DNA from: Anaerolineae bacterium
Lineage (GTDB): Bacteria; Chloroflexota; Anaerolineae; JACIWR01
DNA: 37,146 nt
Assembly (NCBI GenBank): GCA_024653325.1
Contig: JANLFX010000024.1
Location: forward strand, 1-37,146
Direction of reading: 5' to 3'
Below, in pieces: positions 7,649 to 16,661 of the stretch. The notes below the pieces were generated by a model. That model ran no database searches. It was given only the letters and a program-made list of their open reading frames with translations, and was not told the origin of the DNA. The translations under genes and the position numbers were made by a program. Every line of letters starts with the position of its first letter. Within the stretch, counting starts at the first letter, position 1.

Positions 7649-10600
7649 CTACTCTACCCGCACTTCGCTGATGCCGGGCATGTGAGCCAGTTCAGCTTCC
7701 AACTCCGGGCAATAACGGGTGGTGTCGTTGGGAAAGTCGAGCTGGATCCAGCGGGTGCCGTTGGGCACGTACAGGCTGAAACGGTCCTCGCCCCGGTAGC
7801 CAACGAGGAGTTCGTGCACACGACCCAACAGGGCAATGTCCTGTTCGGGGTTTCCAGAGCGGGCAATGGTGATACGTATATGGCGGGGCGGCTGCGAAAT
7901 GTACTGATCCTCATTCACCGGGCGGCTGACGGTCACGTAGTCCTGTACCGACTCGCAGAGGATCTTCGGCTCGCGGCTCTTGGCGTCTACCCGGCCACGC
8001 ACGACCAGGATTTTATCCGGCTGCCAGAGATCGCGCGTTTCTTTGAAAACCCGGGGAAAAACGATCACCTCGATGCTGCCCTGCAAATCTTCCAGATGGA
8101 CGAAGGCCATCGGTTCACCCTTGCGGGTGGTGTGGGGTCGTACCCAGTTCACCACCCCGGCCACCGTCACCATCTGCCCATCCATCTCCTCGTCAATCTG
8201 CCCGCAGAAAGCGGTGACCGCCTCCCGTAGACCGGCGGCCATCCGCTGCAAGGGGTGTTCGGATATGTAAACGCCCATCAACTCCTTTTCCCAGGCCAGC
8301 ATTTCGCGCCGCGAGGCCTCGGGCACGTTGGGCAGACGAATGGCTGCCACGGACACAGGAGCCAGGCCGCTATCCTGGTCGAACATGCTGAGCTGGCCCA
8401 CATCCCGCGCCAAATGGACCTGCTGGCTAAGAGCCAACATCTGGTCAATAGCCCCCAGAAGCGCGGCGCGGGAACCAAAAGTATCCAAAGCACCGGCTTT
8501 GATCAAACATTCCAACACACGGCGGTTCACCTGGCGCAGGTCTACCCGTTGACAGAAATCATCCAGGTTGGTAAAGGGGCCCCCTGCCCGGCGAGCGGCG
8601 ATGATGGCTTCCACTGCCCCCTCGCCCACGTTTTTCACCGCTCCTAAACCAAAACGAATCGCGGCCACGGCCTGTCCATCTTTGCCCGGCCTTTCCTCAA
8701 TAGTGAAATCAAGCTCGCTGTGGTTCACATCCGGCGGCAGGACTTCGATCTCCATCCGCCGGCACTCGGCGATGAAGGCGCCCACCTTGTCCGTGTTATG
8801 CCGTTCCACGCTGAGCAAAGCAGCCATGTACTCCACCGGATAACGCGCCTTGAGATAGGCCGTCTGGCAGGTGAGGACAGCGTAGTCAGAAGCATGGGCT
8901 TTATTGAATCCGTATCTGGCGAAGTACTCAATATCGTCGAAGACAGCCTCAGCCGTCTCGCGGGGCAGGGCGCCATACTCCACTGCCCCTTGAACAAAGG
9001 TTTGGCGGTGTTTGAGCAGCGCCTCTTTTTTCTTCTTGCCCACGGCGCGACGCACCAGGTCGGCGTCGGCAGCGGAATACCCGGCCAGGTCGGTGAGTAT
9101 ACGGATGATCTGCTCCTGGAAGACAATGATGCCGTAAGTTTCGGCCAGGATGGGCTCCAACTTGGGATGGCGATACGTGACCGGTTCCTGCCCGTGCATG
9201 CGGTTGATGTAAGTATCAATGTACTCCATCGGCCCTGGCCGATAGAGGGCAACCACGGCGATGATGTGCTCCAGACGGGTGGGCTTCATGTTGGTCAGCA
9301 CGCGGCGCATCCCCGCCGATTCCACCTGGAACAGGCCCAACACGTCGCCCCGTGAAAGCAACTCGAAGATAGCCGGGTCGTTCACCGGGATGGTATCCAG
9401 GTTGAGCTCGATGCCGTGGCGCTGGTGGATGAGCTCACAGGCGCGGCGCATGGCAGTTAACGTGGCCAGGCCCAGGAAGTCAATCTTCAGCAGGCCAATG
9501 CTTTCCAACACCTCCATGGTGAACTGGGTCATCACTCCGCCGCCAGCCTTAGGCGGGCGATGCAAGGGGGTGTAGTACACCAGGGGTTTATCGGCCACGA
9601 CTACACCCGCTGCGTGGGTGCTGGCATGGCGAGACAAGCCCTCCAGACTGCGGGCGGTGTCAATAAGTTGCCGAATGTAATCGGTGCCCTCGTACAACTC
9701 GCGCAGTTCAGCCACTTGCTCCAACCCATCGGCAATCGTCACTTTGGGACCAAAGGGGATGAGCTTGGCTACCCGGTCCACCTCACCCAGCGGCAGGTCC
9801 AACGCCCGGCCGGCATCACGGATGGCTGCCCGTGCGCCCATCGTCCCGAAGGTGATAATCTGGGCCACCCGGTCCTCGCCGTATTTCTCGACGGTGTAGT
9901 GAATCATCTCATCACGGCGGTCATCAGGAAAGTCCAGATCAATATCGGGCATGGTCACCCGGCCAGGATTAAGGAAACGCTCGAAAATCAAACTGTAACG
10001 CAGGGGATCCAGATTGGTAATACCTATGCTGTAGGCCACGATACTGCCCGCTCCAGAACCGCGCACGTTCCACCAGATACCGCGTTCGCGGGCGAAACGG
10101 CACAAATCCCACACGATGAGGAAGTAGGTATCAAAGCCCATCTCGTGGATAACCTTGAGCTCGTACTCCAACCGGGCGCGAATCTCGTCGGTAATCACTG
10201 GATAACGGCGTTTAAGACCCTCCTCGCACAGGTAGCGCAGATAACTCTGGGCATCGAAGCCAGGTGGCACGGCAAAGGGAGGCAGGTGATAGCCCGTGGG
10301 CTCCAGGTCCACATTGCACATTTCCGCGATGCGCAGGGTGTTCTCCACAGCCTGGGGCATATCAGCGAAGAGGGCAGCCATCTCCTCACTACTCTTCAGG
10401 TAGAAACTTTCGTCCCCCATTTGCATGCGTTTGGGGTCGTAGATAGTGGTATTGGTCTGGATACAGAGCAGGATTTCGTGGGCGTGGGCGTCGCCGGCAT
10501 TTACATAGTGGACATCATTGGTGGCCACCAGGGGGATGTGCAGTTCCTGGCTCAGGGCGATGAGGCCAGTGTTGATCTGCTCCAGTTCGGGCAGGCCCTC

Positions 10601-11131
10601 GTGTCGTTGAATTTCCAGGAAGAAATGGTCAGGTCCGAAGACCTCCCGATACCAGCCGGCCGCCTGGCGAGCTTTGTCCATTTGTCCCTCAGCGATCAGA
10701 CGCGGGATTTCGCCGGAGCCACAGCCGGTGAGGGCGATCAACCCGGCAGCGTGTTCACTCAGATATTTTTTATCTATACGGGGCTTGTAGTAAAAACCCT
10801 CAAGCTGGGCAGCCGTGGCAATATGCAACAAATTCTGGTAGCCAATGTTATCTCGGGCTAAAAGGGTCAGGTGATAGGAGTTCTTATCCTGTTTGCCTCG
10901 CTCGGTCATATGATGAGGGGAGATATACATCTCAACGCCGATGATGGGCTTGATGCCAACCCGCCGACAGGCGCGATAAAAATCAATGGCCCCATACATC
11001 ACCCCATGATCGGTGATAGCCAGGGCCGGTTGGCCAAACTCAGCGGCGCGGGCAGCTAATTCATTGACCCGCCCCAGCCCATCCAGCAAAGAGAATTCGC
11101 TATGGGTATGCAGGTGAACGAAACCTGACAC
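7649..11131 (-). CDS. dnaE: DNA polymerase III alpha subunit
   Basis: 1160 residues, normal for DnaE-type replicative polymerase. The PHP domain opens with HLHTHSEFSLLDGLG. The palm has the catalytic acidic pair in MPDIDLDFPDDRR (about 400), followed by the helix-hairpin-helix and fingers regions. A C-terminal OB-fold (VTVAGVVNWVRPH, about residue 995) binds single-stranded DNA. The start chosen is a GTG at 11131, seven bases after AGGAG. An upstream in-frame TTG (11161) lacks such a site. It synthesises DNA in the replisome as a single gene with intergenic gaps on both sides. Confidence 0.97.
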   Translation of the reverse strand: MSGFVHLHTHSEFSLLDGLGRVNELAARAAEFGQPALAITDHGVMYGAIDFYRACRRVGIKPIIGVEMYISPHHMTERGKQDKNSYHLTLLARDNIGYQNLLHIATAAQLEGFYYKPRIDKKYLSEHAAGLIALTGCGSGEIPRLIAEGQMDKARQAAGWYREVFGPDHFFLEIQRHEGLPELEQINTGLIALSQELHIPLVATNDVHYVNAGDAHAHEILLCIQTNTTIYDPKRMQMGDESFYLKSSEEMAALFADMPQAVENTLRIAEMCNVDLEPTGYHLPPFAVPPGFDAQSYLRYLCEEGLKRRYPVITDEIRARLEYELKVIHEMGFDTYFLIVWDLCRFARERGIWWNVRGSGAGSIVAYSIGITNLDPLRYSLIFERFLNPGRVTMPDIDLDFPDDRRDEMIHYTVEKYGEDRVAQIITFGTMGARAAIRDAGRALDLPLGEVDRVAKLIPFGPKVTIADGLEQVAELRELYEGTDYIRQLIDTARSLEGLSRHASTHAAGVVVADKPLVYYTPLHRPPKAGGGVMTQFTMEVLESIGLLKIDFLGLATLTAMRRACELIHQRHGIELNLDTIPVNDPAIFELLSRGDVLGLFQVESAGMRRVLTNMKPTRLEHIIAVVALYRPGPMEYIDTYINRMHGQEPVTYRHPKLEPILAETYGIIVFQEQIIRILTDLAGYSAADADLVRRAVGKKKKEALLKHRQTFVQGAVEYGALPRETAEAVFDDIEYFARYGFNKAHASDYAVLTCQTAYLKARYPVEYMAALLSVERHNTDKVGAFIAECRRMEIEVLPPDVNHSELDFTIEERPGKDGQAVAAIRFGLGAVKNVGEGAVEAIIAARRAGGPFTNLDDFCQRVDLRQVNRRVLECLIKAGALDTFGSRAALLGAIDQMLALSQQVHLARDVGQLSMFDQDSGLAPVSVAAIRLPNVPEASRREMLAWEKELMGVYISEHPLQRMAAGLREAVTAFCGQIDEEMDGQMVTVAGVVNWVRPHTTRKGEPMAFVHLEDLQGSIEVIVFPRVFKETRDLWQPDKILVVRGRVDAKSREPKILCESVQDYVTVSRPVNEDQYISQPPRHIRITIARSGNPEQDIALLGRVHELLVGYRGEDRFSLYVPNGTRWIQLDFPNDTTRYCPELEAELAHMPGISEVRVE

Positions 11132-11223
11132 GAACAGACTCCTGTCTACGTTATGCGTCAAACGTGAGGTGTGAATTCACGTTTCACTGTTTACGCTTCC
11201 CGCGTCTTGGCCAGTAAACTTAC

Positions 11224-12933
11224 TTACGGCAAGAGGCCGTACCGTCGGCGCAATTGCCACTCCCGCCGGAACAGCCAGCCAACTACGACGATACCCAGGC
11301 CAAGCAATATTACCGGCAAAGTGGGAAAAGGCCGTACCGCCGAGCGCACCCGGAAAGCATCTACCACGCAGCGGGCTCCCATAGACATCGTGGAAGGTTC
11401 GTCGCTGACCGTGAGGCGCAGAATATGGTTGCCGCCCCCCACTCCTCGTACCAGATTTATCTGCACACGCCAGCGAGGATCAGGGTTGAATAACTCCACA
11501 TAGGAGCGTCCCTGACTATCGGTTGGCAGGCTGGTAACGTTACGCCCATCTAAAGTAACTAACAGCCGCCCCCCGTTGTAATCTTGGGCGGTAATCAGGT
11601 CTACCTCACTGCCTCTGAAAGTAAAAGTCAGGCTGGTGCCGGCCACTTTACTTTCCAGATAAGCCTGGCCGCTGGCCCGCTTATCGAGAACCGCACGCCA
11701 GCCCTGTTCGGCACTCACAGCCGGATTTGTCTCCTCGAATATGCCGAGCCCGGCCACGCGCAGGCTGGCAGTAGCATCCTTCACCGCATAGTACACCCGG
11801 CGTGGGGTAAAGTCTGTGTCCACCATGCGGAAGTAGTACTCCGCATCGTCAGCCGGGATGTTGCCCACTTGGCGGAAGTACCAGATGTTAAACACCCCGG
11901 CCCACGGCCACTGCGTACGAGCCAGCTCAATGCCCCGCAGGGTATAGGCCGCCTGTTCCTCCTCACTAACTCGTTTCCAGATCAGCTTCTCCTCCGGGAA
12001 ACTGGCCGGAGCCGCATTCCACCCGTACTCGTTGAACCAGATGGCCTTGCCCCCATCGCCGTGTTCCTCCATGATCTTTCGTTGGAGCGTCACTCGCTGG
12101 AAATTAAGCACATTCGGGTCAGGTGGATCATCCGGTGGGCGATCCATGCCAAAGGCATTGACCGACAAAATGTCGAAGTAAGGAGCTGCTCCGGCCTTGT
12201 ACATCTCCCTCAAGAATTGAAGATCGTTCATCGCCGACCACTTCCCCGGCTCCGGGTGCGGTTCCCCCAGAGTAATGGCCAACGGTGCGGACAGGATAAC
12301 CACGTTGGGATCGGCGCTTTTAGCTGCCCGATAAGCGACCTTGAGCAGCTCAACATAGGCTGTCGGGTCTACCGGTTGATTGCCCCACTCCCGCGAGAGG
12401 TTGGGCTCGTTCCACACCTGGATATAGCGCACCCGGCCCCGGTAGTGCTGGACAAAGCGGCGCACGAAATCGCCGTAAGTGTTAAAATCATCAGGAGGCG
12501 CGCCAGGGTGGGGATTGGATGGATGGGCCCAGTCCGGTGCAATGTCCAGCCGGGCGATTATCTGGATATTATAGCGCTCGCACAGGTCTACGATGTCATC
12601 CCACTTACCCCAATCTTCGGCGGCAGCCGCTCCTGGCTGCGGCTCAATCTCGGCCCAGGCAAACTGTTGTTTGGCCCAACCAATGCCCGCCTCGGCAGCC
12701 ATTTTAACCGTTTCCTCCCGCTTCCATTCTTCCACCTCGCGGCCCAGAAAGAAGCCTGCGCCAAAGGGATTGACATCGGTATACGGGATAGTCCGCAGTG
12801 TAGCTACCGATTGATTGGTACTGGCGACGCGCAGGGAAACGAGATAAGGGATCAACACATTTCCCAAGGCGACGACCAGAACGATCAGCATCACCGTCAA
12901 CCAGAAAATTCGTGATCTGATCCAGTTCGACAA
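11224..12933 (-). CDS. Membrane-anchored glycoside-hydrolase-fold protein
   Basis: 569 residues. A single N-terminal helix (about 10-32) is followed by a TIM-barrel of clan-A type. It has the acid/base glutamate in QVWNEPN (about E176) and a likely nucleophile in WFNEYGW (about 303), with WAHPS and NIWYFR around them. A beta-rich region (about 400-520) and a C-terminal helix (about 530-550) with a basic tail follow, so both ends appear membrane-held and the barrel lies outside the cell. GH39- and GH5-like proteins look similar, and the substrate is not evident. The start is a TTG close behind GGAGG. The NTF2-like gene ends nine bases upstream, so the two form an operon. Confidence 0.8.
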   Translation of the reverse strand: MSNWIRSRIFWLTVMLIVLVVALGNVLIPYLVSLRVASTNQSVATLRTIPYTDVNPFGAGFFLGREVEEWKREETVKMAAEAGIGWAKQQFAWAEIEPQPGAAAAEDWGKWDDIVDLCERYNIQIIARLDIAPDWAHPSNPHPGAPPDDFNTYGDFVRRFVQHYRGRVRYIQVWNEPNLSREWGNQPVDPTAYVELLKVAYRAAKSADPNVVILSAPLAITLGEPHPEPGKWSAMNDLQFLREMYKAGAAPYFDILSVNAFGMDRPPDDPPDPNVLNFQRVTLQRKIMEEHGDGGKAIWFNEYGWNAAPASFPEEKLIWKRVSEEEQAAYTLRGIELARTQWPWAGVFNIWYFRQVGNIPADDAEYYFRMVDTDFTPRRVYYAVKDATASLRVAGLGIFEETNPAVSAEQGWRAVLDKRASGQAYLESKVAGTSLTFTFRGSEVDLITAQDYNGGRLLVTLDGRNVTSLPTDSQGRSYVELFNPDPRWRVQINLVRGVGGGNHILRLTVSDEPSTMSMGARCVVDAFRVRSAVRPFPTLPVILLGLGIVVVGWLFRREWQLRRRYGLLP

Positions 12934-12942
12934 AGTGCCTCC

Positions 12943-13320
12943 CTACTGTCCCTTAACGTAGGACAGTTGCTCGCAGATGGAGCCGCCCTTCAATTTGAAT
13001 ATATCAACTCCCCGGACATGTCCCTTTTCTCCAGCCTCGTCCACCCACTCGTATCTCCAACGCATAACGCATCGAATGCCAAAGCCAAAAATCTCCTCGA
13101 TCTCGATGTGGGCCTGGGGCGATCCGTGGAAGAAATCCTGCCAAAACTGAGCGATCGCTTCTTTTCCCGCGTACACCGCGCCGTCGGGGGCTGGACCAGA
13201 GTTTTCGAAGATACAATCATCGCTCATAAGTTGCATCATCCCGGCGACGTCATGGCGGTTGAAAGCCTTATTGAACTCAAGGACGACACGTATCGCTGAT
13301 TCTATCCGTGACATCTTCAT
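12943..13320 (-). CDS. NTF2-like / SnoaL-type protein
   Basis: 125 residues. It begins with a helix (AFNRHDVAGMMQLMSDDCIFEN) and ends in the curved beta sheet typical of this fold (VMRWRYEW...GHVRGVDIFKLKGGSICEQLSYVK). Members include ketosteroid-isomerase-like and polyketide-cyclase-like enzymes and binding proteins, so a specific reaction cannot be assigned. The ATG at 13320 is eight bases after AGAGGT; a GTG three codons upstream is the alternative. It is the first gene of a two-gene unit with the glycosidase-like gene. Confidence 0.8.
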   Translation of the reverse strand: MKMSRIESAIRVVLEFNKAFNRHDVAGMMQLMSDDCIFENSGPAPDGAVYAGKEAIAQFWQDFFHGSPQAHIEIEEIFGFGIRCVMRWRYEWVDEAGEKGHVRGVDIFKLKGGSICEQLSYVKGQ

Positions 13321-13555
13321 CGAAAACACCTCTCCCGATAAAAAGCCGATTGTCTGACTAACGACTTCGCTTTACCAAAGGGCGCAAGATGAAGCCGCTA
13401 CTACTTGAGCAAGCGAAAGGCGATAAATCACCCTAAAGAGCCCACCTCTGCTCAGCCTGGCGATTTATCACCAGGCGGAGTCCAGGACAGGCACCATCGA
13501 ATTCTTCAAGGTGTCCAATACGAATTACGCTTCACGCTTTACGAAAGAACGGCTT

Positions 13556-14341
13556 TCAGCCACCGGGTGTAGGTGCAGCCTCTACCAGGAACCGGTTTAC
13601 CCGTTGTAATTCCTCGCCGATGTACAGGTGTACTTCATATTCCCCTGCCTGGTAACCATCCCCTCCTGGGCAATAGAAAACCCAGATAGTGCCCTGCGGG
13701 CCATGCTGCCACGGCCCCGTCTGGCTCCATATCTCTGTTCCATCCCGGTACCAGGCAAAGGTCCAGGCCACGCCGGGAGACATGCCCTTGAAAGTGACGA
13801 AAGCATAGACACAGGCGATGCCTTCCGGGAAAACCGTCGCTGGTTGGACTGGCTCTTTTTCACTGACCCCGTGGGCAAAAGTGATCTCCACGAAGGCGGC
13901 ATCGGGTCCAGGTGTAACTGCGCCGGGCACTGGGGTAAGCATGGATAAAGGCAATCCGACGACCGGTGTTCCCCACGGGGTTGGGGTAGGGGACATGGTA
14001 GCACTGGGTGTCGGGCTGGCGGTGGGAGTGGAAGTAGGTGTAGGAGTGTAAAACGCCGTCGCCGTTGGGGTGAGCGTGGGTGTAGGGGTAGGCGGCAGCT
14101 CAGGGCGGGCTCCCGGAACCAACCAGATGACCACCAGAAAAACGGTCACTCCTAACACCGGCAGGGTGATAAGTATCAGCCGTCTAAGTCGAGTGGCTGC
14201 CTGTTCACGAATCAAAAAATAGAGCGAGGTTCTGGCTTCGCGATAAGCATGGGCCATGGCCCAGGCAAGCGTCAGCAATAGAATGGCGCATACTCCAACC
14301 AACAGAGGAAGGTATCTTTCTCCCCAAAGCCAGTCCATCAT
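13556..14341 (-). CDS. Membrane protein with Thr/Pro linker and extracellular beta domain
   Basis: 261 residues. There are two N-terminal helices (about 12-32 and 53-75), then a linker of repeated T-P/S-P pairs (about 82-125), then a beta-rich domain (about 145-255). That domain contains FVTFKGMSPGVAWTFAWYRDG and GYQAGEYEVHLYIGEELQ, which look Ig-like. The linker type matches that of the kinase encoded divergently next door, suggesting both act at the cell surface. No enzymatic motif is seen, and I do not recognise a named family. Confidence 0.75.
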   Translation of the reverse strand: MMDWLWGERYLPLLVGVCAILLLTLAWAMAHAYREARTSLYFLIREQAATRLRRLILITLPVLGVTVFLVVIWLVPGARPELPPTPTPTLTPTATAFYTPTPTSTPTASPTPSATMSPTPTPWGTPVVGLPLSMLTPVPGAVTPGPDAAFVEITFAHGVSEKEPVQPATVFPEGIACVYAFVTFKGMSPGVAWTFAWYRDGTEIWSQTGPWQHGPQGTIWVFYCPGGDGYQAGEYEVHLYIGEELQRVNRFLVEAAPTPGG

Positions 14342-14428
14342 TAAATGTTCACCCCCCGATTGGTTTATTGTGGTGATTCAGCGAGGCCCGCCGGTAGAAT
14401 TGCTCCTGCAAGGTTCATCATGTTTTTA

Positions 14429-14457
14429 ATTATACCATAGAAAACCGGCTTCGGAAA
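14429..14457 (-). promoter_or_regulatory. Extended -10 promoter for the TP-linker membrane protein
   Basis: On the minus strand TGGTATAAT (-10 at 14429-14434, with the TGn extension) is preceded at 17 bp by a weak -35 (TTTCCG). It faces the gene that starts at 14341. It is divergent from the kinase promoter about 100 bp away. Confidence 0.5.
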
Positions 14458-14500
14458 ATTGGCAGGTAATCAGATAATAAGGAGTGCGGGGTCAGTTGGA

Positions 14501-14520
14501 GGACAAGTTTAAGCTTGTCC
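14501..14520. repeat. Palindrome GGACAAG...CTTGTCC
   Basis: Seven-base perfect arms surround the loop TTTAAG, just before the kinase promoter. It resembles the palindrome after the PQQ lipoprotein gene (18011-18036), which also has a TTAAG core. It is likely a dispersed element or a weak terminator. Confidence 0.45.
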
Positions 14521-14528
14521 TGCAGCAC

Positions 14529-14557
14529 TTGCCATTGGTACGCTCAGGTGGTATAAT
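14529..14557 (+). promoter_or_regulatory. Sigma-70-type promoter of the kinase gene
   Basis: TTGCCA (14529-14534), a 17-bp spacer and a consensus TATAAT (14552-14557) preceded by TGG (extended -10). Transcription should start near 14564. The leader to the kinase ATG would be about 230 nt and would contain the whole MITE at 14591-14749. Confidence 0.65.
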
Positions 14558-14590
14558 CAGATTGCATCCACGTCGCGATGTGGGGGCTGA

Positions 14591-14749
14591 GAGCATGTCT
14601 GAAAATTAGGCTGGCGACTAGAAATCACGCCTGGTGAGCCTCCGGCTGGCCGTCCGCCTGCGCGGACGGAAGCGCGTCCATGCAGATGGACGCTCGGCTG
14701 CAAGCCCTATAGGTGTGACTTTAGCCGAACCGAATTTTTAGACAGCCTC
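14591..14749. mobile_element. MITE copy 1 (159 bp), TSD TGA
   Basis: The element begins GAGCATGTCTGAAAATTAGG and ends AATTTTTAGACAGCCTC. The terminal inverted repeat is imperfect, with consensus GAG(SM)TGTCTRAAAATT. TGA stands on both sides (14588-14590 and 14750-14752), a 3-bp target duplication of TNA type as made by some IS5-family elements. Inside are two perfect hairpins (CCGTCCGC/GCGGACGG and GCGTCCAT/ATGGACGC). It has no coding capacity. It is inverted relative to the copies at 29044 and 30137. Confidence 0.85.
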
Positions 14750-14793
14750 TGAGTAAGATCGTGACTGGTCATCAAGTCAGGAAGGGAGCGACA

Positions 14794-16608
14794 ATGATCG
14801 GTCAGGTGATCAAGGGGTTGTACAAGATTTACGACGAGGTGGGTAGCGGCGGCATTGCTACCGTGTATCTGGCCCGCAACCTGCGTAGCAATCAGATTGT
14901 GGCTGTCAAGATTGTGCATCCGCACATTGCTAAAGACCCAGAAGTCATCAAGCGATTCCAGCGCGAGGCTGGTCTGTTGACCGGGCTCTCCAATCCTCAC
15001 CTTGTCCAGGTCTTTGACTATGGTGTAGAGAATGGTCACCACTACCTGGTCATGGAGTATGTGGAAGGCCGCACACTCAAATCTATTATCAACGAGGAGG
15101 GAGCCCTCGACCTGGACCGCAGCCTGGAAATCGCCCGCCAGATAGCTGAGGGCCTGGCTGAGGTACATCGGCGGGGGATTGTCCATCGCGACATTAAGTC
15201 TCAGAATCTGATGATCGAGCCCGATGGCACAGTGAAGGTAATGGATTTCGGCATCGCGCGCGTCGCCGACCTCTCAGCTCTGACTCGCAGTGGGTATCTG
15301 GTGGGTACACCACATTACATTTCCCCAGAACAGGCGATGGGACAGGAGGTAGATCATCGTTCAGATTTGTACTCGCTGGGCGTGGTCTTGTACGAGATGA
15401 TTACCGGCCAGGTGCTATTCGATGCCGATAGCCCCATTTCCGTGGCCCTGAAGCATCTTAACGAACCGGTACCTTCCCTCTCCTTGCAGCGCGCGAACAT
15501 TCCAGGCGAGGTGGAGGCCCTGGTGAACCGTTGCCTGGCCAAACGCCGGGAGGACCGTTTTCAAAGCGCTGAGGAGCTGATCGCAGCCATTGATCGCGTG
15601 TCTGGCCGGCCTGTTTCAGCTCAGGTGGAAACGGTGGTCACCAAACCGGCCAGAGGGCCATTATCGCCGCCGTCTCCGCCGCCTGTAGTGCGTTCGCCAG
15701 CTACCGCAGCTCCCCGCGTCGCTCCCCGCCCGCGCAGGAAAGCGAAAGTCCCGTGGGTGGCGATTGGCGCGGCTATAATAGTTCTACTCTGCGGTAGTTT
15801 CCTGGCCATGGCGGGTGGAGTCGCTCTGTTATCCGGGCGGGGCACGCCAACTGCCGAGGTGCGTGCCCACATCTCTACCTCCATCCCCACCACGGCAATC
15901 ACGCCGCAAGCACAAGCAGAAGTGTCTACCGAAACCCCGACTTCCACTCCCACGGGGACGGCAGTGGCCACCGATACTCCGACTTCTACTCCCACGGGGA
16001 CAGCGATACCCACTGACACTCCAACATCTACACCTACCTGGACACCAGTACCTACCGACACTCCAACGTCCACTCCCACCTGGACAGCGACGCCTACCCC
16101 GACGTTCACTCCCTCCCCTTCGCCAACGGCCACTCCCTTCACTCCACCGGTGGGAATGTTTATGCCAGGGGTGACGTTCCTGGCAGTGTGGCAAGGCTAC
16201 CCAGAGGTGCGCAATCAGCTAGGCTGGGCCATTGAATTGGAACAGCAGCCCCGTGCAGGCGAGGAACGCTTTCAGTACGGCGCCATGTTCTGGCGAGAGG
16301 ACCTGCGGCTGATTTATGTATTGCATAATGCTGGCTCCTGGCAAGTCTACGATGACACTTACACCGATGATCAGCCGGAGACCGATCCCTCTCTGGTTCC
16401 ACCGCCAGGCCTGATCCAGCCCAAACGCGGTTTCGGGAAGGTTTGGCGAGAGCAATTGGGTGGGCCAAATGCAGCGATCGGTTGGGCGACCGAGGTAGAG
16501 GGAGAGATTGCCGGACATTTCCAGCAGTTCCAGCAGGGACTGATGCTTTGTGATAGAGATGGGAGGGTGTTTGTTTTGCGCTACGATGGAACGTGGTCAG
16601 TATATTGA
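14794..16608 (+). CDS. PknB-type transmembrane Ser/Thr protein kinase with extracellular domain
   Basis: 604 residues. The kinase domain (about 8-268) has the glycine loop [11 protein letters not shown], the ATP lysine in [22 protein letters not shown] and the SPE variant of APE. A Pro/Ala linker leads to one helix (about 319-345). Outside are about four 14-residue Thr/Pro repeats ([12 protein letters not shown] type, about 377-449). A C-terminal sensor-like domain follows, with two similar halves containing LGWAIE and IGWATE (LGFP-like). The ATG at 14794 follows GGAAGGGAG; an upstream GTG (14761) lacks one. The following gene is a lipoprotein on the same strand. The stimulus and the protein targets are unknown. 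Confidence 0.92.
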   Translation: MIGQVIKGLYKIYDEVGSGGIATVYLARNLRSNQIVAVKIVHPHIAKDPEVIKRFQREAGLLTGLSNPHLVQVFDYGVENGHHYLVMEYVEGRTLKSIINEEGALDLDRSLEIARQIAEGLAEVHRRGIVHRDIKSQNLMIEPDGTVKVMDFGIARVADLSALTRSGYLVGTPHYISPEQAMGQEVDHRSDLYSLGVVLYEMITGQVLFDADSPISVALKHLNEPVPSLSLQRANIPGEVEALVNRCLAKRREDRFQSAEELIAAIDRVSGRPVSAQVETVVTKPARGPLSPPSPPPVVRSPATAAPRVAPRPRRKAKVPWVAIGAAIIVLLCGSFLAMAGGVALLSGRGTPTAEVRAHISTSIPTTAITPQAQAEVSTETPTSTPTGTAVATDTPTSTPTGTAIPTDTPTSTPTWTPVPTDTPTSTPTWTATPTPTFTPSPSPTATPFTPPVGMFMPGVTFLAVWQGYPEVRNQLGWAIELEQQPRAGEERFQYGAMFWREDLRLIYVLHNAGSWQVYDDTYTDDQPETDPSLVPPPGLIQPKRGFGKVWREQLGGPNAAIGWATEVEGEIAGHFQQFQQGLMLCDRDGRVFVLRYDGTWSVY

Positions 16609-16661
16609 TGCAGAACAAGTCCATAGGATTTGTCCTGCTGACTGAGAAAAGAGGGATTTTA

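Noticed and set aside
9560-10861. 433-codon open frame on the plus strand
   Set aside because: It is antisense to dnaE, has no motif or ribosome site, and follows from GC-rich codon use of the real gene.
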